A stretch of DNA of 10,153 bases, taken from NCBI GenBank assembly GCA_035576005.1, contig DATLXH010000022.1:1-10153 (forward strand). The letters run 5' to 3'. The notes under the pieces are model-generated. The model did not search any database, was not told the DNA's origin, and worked only from the letters and a program-made list of their open reading frames with translations. A program made the position numbers and the translations under genes. Source of the stretch: DATLXH01 sp035576005 (GTDB lineage: Bacteria; Acidobacteriota; Thermoanaerobaculia; Gp7-AA8). Positions 5,471 through 10,153 of this stretch are shown piece by piece. The stretch's first letter is position 1, and each line of letters begins with the position of its first letter.

Positions 5471-7768
5471 TCAGAGCCGCGTGAGCTTGGCGAACTTCGC
5501 GATGAACTTCTTCGTTCCGGCGCGATCAAAGTAGACCGTCAGCTTTGCGTCGCCGCCACTCCCTTCCATTCGGAGGATCACACCATCGCCGAACTGCTCG
5601 TGTCGAACACGTGAGCCTCTGGTCAGTTCTTTGGTGGCGGTGCCGGTCTGAGGAGCGGCCGTGCGAAGCGCCGAGGGATCGAACTGGACAGGGGAGTCCT
5701 TGAAGAACGAGAAGACGTTTTTCGTCGCGGAGTCGGCGGGGAGCGCTGCCCTCGGCGTTGCCGGACGTTGTGACGTGCCGCGGTTGAAGGAGGGTTGCAT
5801 CGGTCGCTCCCTCCAGGAGGCCTGTACGTTTCCGCGCGAGAAGGGACTCGAGGTCCGCAGTTTCACTTCTTCGCGGACCGCCTCAGGAATCTCGTCCAGA
5901 AACGGTGAGGGACTCTGTTCGCGCTGTTGACCGTGAACGCGTCGTTCCAGGCAATGGATGCAATAGAGCTGTTCCCGCGCTCGGGTCATGCCGACGTAGC
6001 AGAGCCTTCTCTCCTCTTCGACGTCGTCGTCATCACTACCGAATCGCGCGTGTGGAAGGATCCCCTCTTCCATCCCGGCCAGAAAGACGACCTTGAACTC
6101 GAGACCCTTTGCCGCATGCAGGGTCATGAGGGTGACTCCTTTCTGCGAGTCGTAACGATCGAGATCGGAGATGAGCGTGAGCGAGTCGAGGTATTCACCA
6201 AGTGTTGCCGCGTTGTTGGCGTCGAAGAATTCGCGGGCTGAGTTGAGCAGCTCGTCGATGTTCTCGAGGCGCGACTCATCCTGCGGATCTTTCGAGTCGA
6301 GATACATGCGCCGGTAACCGGTCCTGAGCAGCAGGTAGTCGAAGAACTCAGGCAGAGGGCTGGTGGATGCACGCTGGAGGTCGTGAACGATGTCGCGAAA
6401 CTCACGGACCGAGCGGCGAGCGCGCTCGCCGAGAAACGGCAGATCTCCCTCGAGAACAGCCCACAGGGAGATCTCCTGATCCTTCGCGGCGACCTCGAGC
6501 GCTTTGAGCGTGGTGTCTCCAATGCCTCGTGCCGGGACATTGATGACTCGTTCGATGGACGGCGTATCGTGAGGCCGGAGCGTGAGTCGCAGGTAAGACA
6601 GGAGGTCCTTGATCTCGGCCCGCTCATAAAACTTCACGCCACCTACGACGCTGTAGGGGATGTTGGCCCGCAGCAACTCTTCTTCGAACGGACGGGACTG
6701 AGCGTTTGTGCGAAAGAGCACGGCGAACTCTGACAATGGGCGATCCTGCGAGCGTAGCTGTTCGATCTTCTTGACGACGAAGTCTGCTTCGTCCCGCTCG
6801 GTCTCGCAGCTGATGATACGGACCGGCTCGCCGCTCCCCTGATCGGTGAAGAGGGTCTTTCCCTTGCGTGCGACGTTCTTTGACACGACTCCGGTAGCAG
6901 CGTCGAGGATGTTCCCTGTCGAGCGATAGTTCTGCTCGAGTTTGATGATGCGTGCGCCAGGAAAGTCGCGTTCGAAGTTGAGGATGTTGCTGATGTCGGC
7001 ACCGCGAAACTTGTAGATCGACTGATCCTCATCGCCGACAGCAACGAGATTGCCCTGCGGTCCCGACAGCGCTTTGATCAAAGCGTATTGCGCGTGGTTC
7101 GTGTCCTGATACTCATCAACGAGAAGCTGCTGAAAACGGTTGCGCAGCTCGTCCCGGACTTCCGGATGTGTAGTCAGAAGGGCAACAAAGTTCCCAATCA
7201 GGTCGTCGAAGTCCATCGCGTCATACTCTTTGAGACGCTTCTGGTACAGGCGGTAGACCTCGCTGATCCGCGCGCCGAAAAAGTCGGTATTCTCCTTCTC
7301 GTAGCGCGCAGGCCCGATCAGCTCGTTTTTGGCCTTCGATATCTTCCCGAGGACCGTCCTGACGGGGAAGGCGTCATCGCTCATCGAGAGCTCACGGATG
7401 GCGCGACGTGCCAGCGTAGTCTGATCGGCCGTGTCATAGACGGCGAAAGACTTCGTGTACCCAAGCCGATCGGCGTAACGCCGCAGGATCCTGAGAGCAG
7501 TCGAGTGGAACGTTCCGACCCAGGGACGCGCGCCGCCGCCTGAGACCATCCGGCCGACCCGATTCTGCATCTCGGCGGCGGCCTTGTTGGTGAAAGTGAC
7601 GGCAAGAATGTTGGCGGGATCGATCTTTCGTTCCGCGATGAGATACGCGATCCGATGCGTAATGACACGAGTCTTTCCCGAGCCTGCTCCGGCGAGAACC
7701 AGAAGGGGCCCTGTCTCGTGAATCACTGCTTCGCGCTGTTGGGGATTGAGAGTGGAGAGGTCAGGCAT
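5471..7768 (-). CDS. pcrA: ATP-dependent 3'-5' DNA helicase, PcrA/UvrD family
   Basis: This 765-residue superfamily 1A helicase unwinds DNA in nucleotide excision and mismatch repair and clears recombination proteins from DNA. All motifs are present: the Q motif around LNPQQ (7-11), Walker A GAGSGKT (27-33), motif Ia VTFTNKAAAEM (57-67), Walker B VDEYQDTN (217-224), motif III GDEDQSIYKFRGA (245-257), motif IV LEQNYRST (277-284), motif V with TLHAAKGLEF (549-558), and motif VI EEERRLCYVGMTRARE (584-599). A low-complexity linker (about 633-715) leads to a C-terminal Tudor-like domain with RGSRVRHEQFGDGVI (717-731), the RNA-polymerase-contacting module of PcrA/UvrD. Length and order are normal for PcrA. 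There is no Shine-Dalgarno sequence before the ATG at 7768; no in-frame upstream start looks better. The symbol uvrD would be equally acceptable. Confidence 0.97.
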   Translation of the reverse strand: MPDLSTLNPQQREAVIHETGPLLVLAGAGSGKTRVITHRIAYLIAERKIDPANILAVTFTNKAAAEMQNRVGRMVSGGGARPWVGTFHSTALRILRRYADRLGYTKSFAVYDTADQTTLARRAIRELSMSDDAFPVRTVLGKISKAKNELIGPARYEKENTDFFGARISEVYRLYQKRLKEYDAMDFDDLIGNFVALLTTHPEVRDELRNRFQQLLVDEYQDTNHAQYALIKALSGPQGNLVAVGDEDQSIYKFRGADISNILNFERDFPGARIIKLEQNYRSTGNILDAATGVVSKNVARKGKTLFTDQGSGEPVRIISCETERDEADFVVKKIEQLRSQDRPLSEFAVLFRTNAQSRPFEEELLRANIPYSVVGGVKFYERAEIKDLLSYLRLTLRPHDTPSIERVINVPARGIGDTTLKALEVAAKDQEISLWAVLEGDLPFLGERARRSVREFRDIVHDLQRASTSPLPEFFDYLLLRTGYRRMYLDSKDPQDESRLENIDELLNSAREFFDANNAATLGEYLDSLTLISDLDRYDSQKGVTLMTLHAAKGLEFKVVFLAGMEEGILPHARFGSDDDDVEEERRLCYVGMTRAREQLYCIHCLERRVHGQQREQSPSPFLDEIPEAVREEVKLRTSSPFSRGNVQASWRERPMQPSFNRGTSQRPATPRAALPADSATKNVFSFFKDSPVQFDPSALRTAAPQTGTATKELTRGSRVRHEQFGDGVILRMEGSGGDAKLTVYFDRAGTKKFIAKFAKLTRL

Positions 7769-7790
7769 GCGGGGGTTCGAGCGACGTCAG

Positions 7791-7842
7791 TATTCAACAT
7801 CCCGCTTTCAACATTCAACATTCCCGTGTCGGGGCGATGTTG
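7791..7842. repeat. TTCAACAT repeats and hairpin upstream of the helicase gene
   Basis: TTCAACAT occurs at 7793-7800, 7807-7814 and 7814-7821; the last two form a tandem heptamer. The final copy is part of an inverted repeat, CAACAT (7816-7821) against ATGTTG (7837-7842), enclosing CCCG-TGT-CGGG. This sits in the 224-bp divergent intergenic region between the helicase and tatA. It could be an operator or a replication-slippage relic. The rest of the region (7843-7982) shows no convincing promoter. Confidence 0.5.
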
Positions 7843-7992
7843 GACGTTGATCGCCGAAAAATGCCAGGCCGTTCTTCGCAGGGGGATTCGGAAGATAATC
7901 AGTCGAGCGCGGGTTGGAATTCGATGCGAAAAGCGACGGCTTTCGGTTTAAGCTCGTCAGGCAGAGACGTATACACACCGTCAGGAGGAGAT

Positions 7993-8172
7993 ATGTTCGG
8001 GTTGGGAATCGGGGAGCTGGTGATCATTCTGTTGATCATCGTGGTCCTGTTCGGCGCGTCGAGACTTCCTCAGCTTGGCAAGGGTGTTGGTGAGGGAATC
8101 TCGAACTTCCGCGAAGGTTTGAGAAGTAAAGAGAAGCCGACTCCGGCGCTCGAAGAGAAGAAGCCGCTCTAA
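7993..8172 (+). CDS. tatA: Twin-arginine translocase subunit TatA/E
   Basis: This 59-residue protein forms the protein-conducting part of the Tat pathway, which exports folded proteins across the inner membrane. The first 21 residues are a short membrane anchor, MFGLGIGELVIIL and onward, with the polar Glu8 typical of TatA. The hinge Phe20-Gly21 is followed by the amphipathic helix RLPQLGKGVGEGISNFREGL (24-43) and a charged tail ending EEKKPL. This is near the lower end of TatA lengths. The start is well defined by AGGAGG at 7983-7988, 4 bases before the ATG, so longer in-frame starts upstream are rejected. No tatB or tatC is adjacent. The DUF4388 gene begins 18 bp downstream, suggesting one transcript. 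Confidence 0.95.
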   Translation: MFGLGIGELVIILLIIVVLFGASRLPQLGKGVGEGISNFREGLRSKEKPTPALEEKKPL

Positions 8173-8190
8173 GGCGTACAGCGTCAGCCG

Positions 8191-8949
8191 ATGCCGGAAG
8201 AGTCTCACCCACCGAAGTTCGAGTTTGCTGGCAACCTCGCCAGAACGCCTCTGCCGGAGATCCTCGCGACGATTCACCGCTACAAGGCGCCGGGAGTGAT
8301 CGAGTGCAAGCGTGACTCTGTAAGCAAACAGATTCACATTGATGATGGGAACATCATCTTCGCGAACTCATCTCTCCGCACGGACTCGCTTGGAGACCGG
8401 TTGCTCGCGAGGGGCGCCATCACGCAGGAACAATACGACGAGAGCGCGCGTCGCCTCGGCGAGGGAAAGCGGCAAGGCACGATTCTCGTCGAGATGCACG
8501 CAATCGACCCCAAAAACCTTTTCATCGAAGTGCGCGATCAGGTGCAGGCGATCGCCTGGTCCATCTTTGAATGGGAGGACGGCTCAGTCTCGTTTCGACC
8601 CGGCCGCGATCGCAACCTCGAGTTCATCAAGCTGACAATCCCCATTCCGCGGGCCGTCCTACAGGGGGCGCGCTCAATACGCGACGCGCGCCGCCTGATT
8701 GCCCGGATCGGGACCAGGACGACCATTCTGGAAAGATCGGTCGATCATCATGCCGACCTGACCCTGCTTCCGGATGAGCAAGCCCTTCTGGAGCACGTCG
8801 ATGGCAGGACGGCACTCGGCGAGCTCACCGCCATTCCTCCCCACGATCCGTCGACCAACGCGAGACTTCTCTACGGTTTGTTTGCGCTCAAGATGATTCG
8901 CGTCAAGGATCGCCTCAAGGTGCAGGTCGCGGTAGGCGGACCGAAGTAA
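8191..8949 (+). CDS. DUF4388 (PATAN) domain protein
   Basis: This 252-residue protein is predicted to be cytosolic, with no signal peptide or membrane segment. Residues 10-62 are a PATAN/DUF4388 opening: FEFAGNLARTPLPEILATIH, then GVIECK (35-40), then an IDDGNIIFANS strand pair (50-60). The middle LGDRLLARGAITQEQYDESARRL (67-89) with GTILVEM (96-102) resembles the N-terminal domain of type II secretion/pilus ATPases (GspE/PilB). It continues with the FEWEDGSVSFRPG segment (126-138). The C-terminal part (about 190-240) looks like a winged-helix-type module. PATAN proteins are adaptors in signalling, gliding or pilus-type systems in other bacteria; the partner here is unknown. No strong ribosome site is seen, but the 18-bp spacing to tatA suggests co-transcription. 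Confidence 0.88.
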   Translation: MPEESHPPKFEFAGNLARTPLPEILATIHRYKAPGVIECKRDSVSKQIHIDDGNIIFANSSLRTDSLGDRLLARGAITQEQYDESARRLGEGKRQGTILVEMHAIDPKNLFIEVRDQVQAIAWSIFEWEDGSVSFRPGRDRNLEFIKLTIPIPRAVLQGARSIRDARRLIARIGTRTTILERSVDHHADLTLLPDEQALLEHVDGRTALGELTAIPPHDPSTNARLLYGLFALKMIRVKDRLKVQVAVGGPK

Positions 8950-8998
8950 TGAATGCGGAATTGAGCGTCCTGGGCTCTCGGCATTCGACGAACATGTG

Positions 8999-9874
8999 AT
9001 GGCGGTTCGCTGGATGATTACCGGGGCGGCCGGAATGGTCGCAGCGGATCTGACCGAAGCTATCAGCGACGGCGGCGAGGAGCTGTTTCCGGTCAAGCGA
9101 GGCGAGCTCGACATCACCGATGCCGCCGCGGTCGCGAGGTACGTTGAGAACATTCGGCCCTCGGTGATCATCAATTGCGCGGCCTTCACCCGAGTTGACG
9201 ACGCCGAGACCCACGAAGCCGCGGCGATGGCGATCAACGGCCAGGCCGTTCGAAACCTGGCCGCGGCCGCCGACGCGGTTGACGCACTACTCGTCCAGAT
9301 TTCAACAGACTTTGTGTTCGATGGCACCGCCCGCGAACCGTACGACGTGTCAGCCCAAACCAACCCGTTGTCCGCCTACGGTCGAACAAAGCTGGTGGGG
9401 GAGCAGGAGGCGCTGGCCTGCCATCGCCATCTGATCGTTCGAACGTCATGGTTGTTCGGGACGCACGGAAACAATTTCGTGGAGGCGATCCGGCGACAGA
9501 TCGACAGTGGGAAGAGCTCACTGAAAGTCGTTGACGATCAGCAGGGAAAACCGACCTACACGCCTCATCTGGCGGAGGCCCTCATAGCGTTGTCAAGAAA
9601 CGCGCTCGAGGCACACTCGAAGGGCGGAGTCTGTCATTACGCCGACGATTCTGAAGCCAGCTGGTTTGATTTCGCTAAAGCGATCGTTGATGAGTTGAAG
9701 AGCCGAGGAAGACTTCAACAAGATGTGATCATCCAACCCGTGTCGACTGCCGAGTTCCAACGTCCGGCTGTCCGACCGCAATACTCGGTATTGTCGACAT
9801 CGAGTTACGTCGAGAGGACGGGTAAGACGCCGCGGTCGTGGAGGCGGGGATTGGAGGAGTACTTCCGGGCGTAG
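8999..9874 (+). CDS. rfbD: dTDP-4-dehydrorhamnose reductase
   Basis: This is an extended short-chain dehydrogenase of 291 residues (RmlD/RfbD) that reduces dTDP-4-dehydro-L-rhamnose to dTDP-L-rhamnose, the last step of rhamnose donor synthesis for O-antigen and other envelope glycans. The NAD(P)-binding loop is ITGAAGMVA (7-15), which keeps two glycines and replaces the third with alanine. Other signatures are INCAAFTRVDDAE (58-70), QISTDFVFDG (100-109) with the catalytic Thr, AYGRTK (126-131) with the catalytic Tyr127 and Lys131, RTSWLFG and NNF (about 147-160), and DQQGKPTYTPHLA (about 179-191). A GTG directly before the ATG (8996) is an alternative start. There is no clear ribosome site. 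It lies 49 bp after the DUF4388 gene. The rmlA, B and C genes are not in the window and are not visible downstream. Confidence 0.95.
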   Translation: MAVRWMITGAAGMVAADLTEAISDGGEELFPVKRGELDITDAAAVARYVENIRPSVIINCAAFTRVDDAETHEAAAMAINGQAVRNLAAAADAVDALLVQISTDFVFDGTAREPYDVSAQTNPLSAYGRTKLVGEQEALACHRHLIVRTSWLFGTHGNNFVEAIRRQIDSGKSSLKVVDDQQGKPTYTPHLAEALIALSRNALEAHSKGGVCHYADDSEASWFDFAKAIVDELKSRGRLQQDVIIQPVSTAEFQRPAVRPQYSVLSTSSYVERTGKTPRSWRRGLEEYFRA

Positions 9875-9880
9875 GGGCGG

Positions 9881-9911
9881 GGGCGTCATCCAGGGAGTAT
9901 CCAGGACGCCC
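9881..9911 (+). terminator. Candidate transcription terminator hairpin after rfbD
   Basis: GGGCGTC (9881-9887) and GACGCCC (9905-9911) form a 7-bp stem 6 bases after the rfbD stop. The loop is 17 bases and includes a direct repeat of ATCCAGG. There is no T-run, so an intrinsic terminator is only possible. Confidence 0.35.
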
Positions 9912-9953
9912 GCGTTCATCGACTGCTCTAGCGCCCGCTGGTAAGGAGATGAT

Positions 9954-9980
9954 GACACTCGGCCCCGAAGGGGCCGTGTC
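9954..9980 (+). terminator. Strong GC hairpin before the dispersed repeat
   Basis: CGGCCCC-GAA-GGGGCCG (9960-9976) is a perfect 7-bp stem with a 3-base loop. It is extended by GACA/TGTC across a 2-base bulge to 9954-9980. It directly abuts the 10-bp stem of the repeat at 9981. It may end the rfbD transcript, though no T-run follows. Confidence 0.45.
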
Positions 9981-10025
9981 CCCTCTCCCCGGCGGGGAGA
10001 GGGTGGTCGCGTCAGCGACCGGGAG
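9981..10025 (+). repeat. GC-hairpin dispersed repeat, copy B, interrupted at 10025
   Basis: These 45 bases are identical to the reverse complement of 4435-4479: the stem CCCTCTCCCC-GGC-GGGGAGAGGG (9981-10003), then GGTCGC-GTCA-GCGACC (10005-10020), then GGGAG. In copy A the sequence continues AGGGG; here it is replaced by GTGCGCCCG. The break therefore marks an insertion point. Confidence 0.85.
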
Positions 10026-10153
10026 GTGCGCCCGAAAGCGCACGCGAGCAGAAGGGTGAAAGTCCTTTCTGGTCAAACGTTCATTGACTGAAGCTGACCG
10101 TAACTGCGTCGTGGTAACACGGGGTGGGGAGCAACGGGAGGCAAAACGACCGG
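10026..10153 (+). mobile_element. Probable 5' end of a group II intron (continues beyond window)
   Basis: The block begins with GTGCGCCCG, matching the GUGYG 5' consensus of bacterial group II introns. It begins exactly where the repeat identity to copy A breaks off. It then shows a run of stem-loops like intron domain I: GTGCGC-CCGAAA-GCGCAC (10026-10043), AGAAGG...TCCTTTCT around GGGTGAAAGTCC, GGTCA...TGACC, and CGTG-GTAA-CACG with a GNRA-type GUAA loop. This is followed by GGGGTGGGGAGCAACGGGAG, which I associate with domain I of such introns from memory. No ORF is expected in this part. The catalytic domains V/VI and the reverse transcriptase/maturase would lie to the right, transcribed in the same direction as rfbD. 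Class cannot be assigned from 128 bases. A structured RNA of another kind is the alternative. Confidence 0.72.

Noticed and set aside
7949..7975. TTTAAG and TATACA with 17-base spacing upstream of tatA as a promoter
   Set aside because: The boxes match the consensus weakly, and transcription would begin inside the tatA Shine-Dalgarno sequence.
9872..10059. Small ORFs across the rfbD-downstream repeat and hairpins (9838-10059 plus strand; 9729-10076 minus strand)
   Set aside because: They cross rfbD, the hairpin repeat and the intron-like segment. Their translations are low-complexity products of GC-rich stems with no coding signature.
1..10153. CRISPR array, tRNA, rRNA, phage or toxin-antitoxin genes
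   Set aside because: No regularly spaced repeats, no cloverleaf-like segment with the TTCGA loop and acceptor stem, and no recognisable proteins of these systems were seen on either strand.

Overview
The window looks like chromosomal DNA of a GC-rich bacterium (roughly 60% GC by eye). The proteome resembles Acidobacteriota or a similar soil/metagenomic lineage: a DUF4388 (PATAN) protein, a very short TatA, a secreted tandem FKBP and a PcrA-type helicase with an alanine/proline-rich linker. The phylum is an inference; no rRNA or tRNA is present to settle it.

Layout. Positions 1-141 are the right part of a palindromic intergenic repeat cut by the window edge. After it comes a gene for a secreted protein of unknown function (239-1213). 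Next is a rightward cluster: an FAD-dependent oxidoreductase of the geranylgeranyl-reductase type (1316-2476), a small DUF3817 membrane protein (2530-2883) and a SAM-dependent methyltransferase (2880-3518) that overlaps it by ATGA. A complete copy of the palindromic repeat (3532-3718) follows. It is a 187-bp fold-back with near-perfect ~27-bp inverted ends that carry CTAG. It leads into a structured leader and a secreted SRPBCC/AHSA1-like protein (3841-4377). That gene converges on a leftward pair: pcrA/uvrD helicase (7768-5471) followed by a two-domain FKBP peptidyl-prolyl isomerase (5329-4556). A second repeat family, built of GC hairpins, lies between the convergent genes (4431-4479). Divergent from the helicase, a rightward group contains tatA (7993-8172), a DUF4388 protein (8191-8949) and rmlD/rfbD for dTDP-rhamnose synthesis (8999-9874).

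The most interesting point is the right edge. The second copy of the GC-hairpin repeat (9981-10025) is identical to the first over 45 bp and then stops exactly where GTGCGCCCG begins. The last 128 bases have the start signal, stem-loops and GNRA-type loop expected of the 5' end of a group II intron. I read this as a retroelement inserted within a REP-like repeat, with its body and reverse transcriptase beyond the window.

The rest is mostly housekeeping and cell-envelope genes: Sec-exported proteins, the Tat export subunit, envelope sugar synthesis and probable lipid/isoprenoid redox chemistry. I see no defence island, CRISPR array or phage genes. The unusual content is in the intergenic DNA: two repeat families, one retroelement edge, and short leader ORFs or hairpins before two genes.
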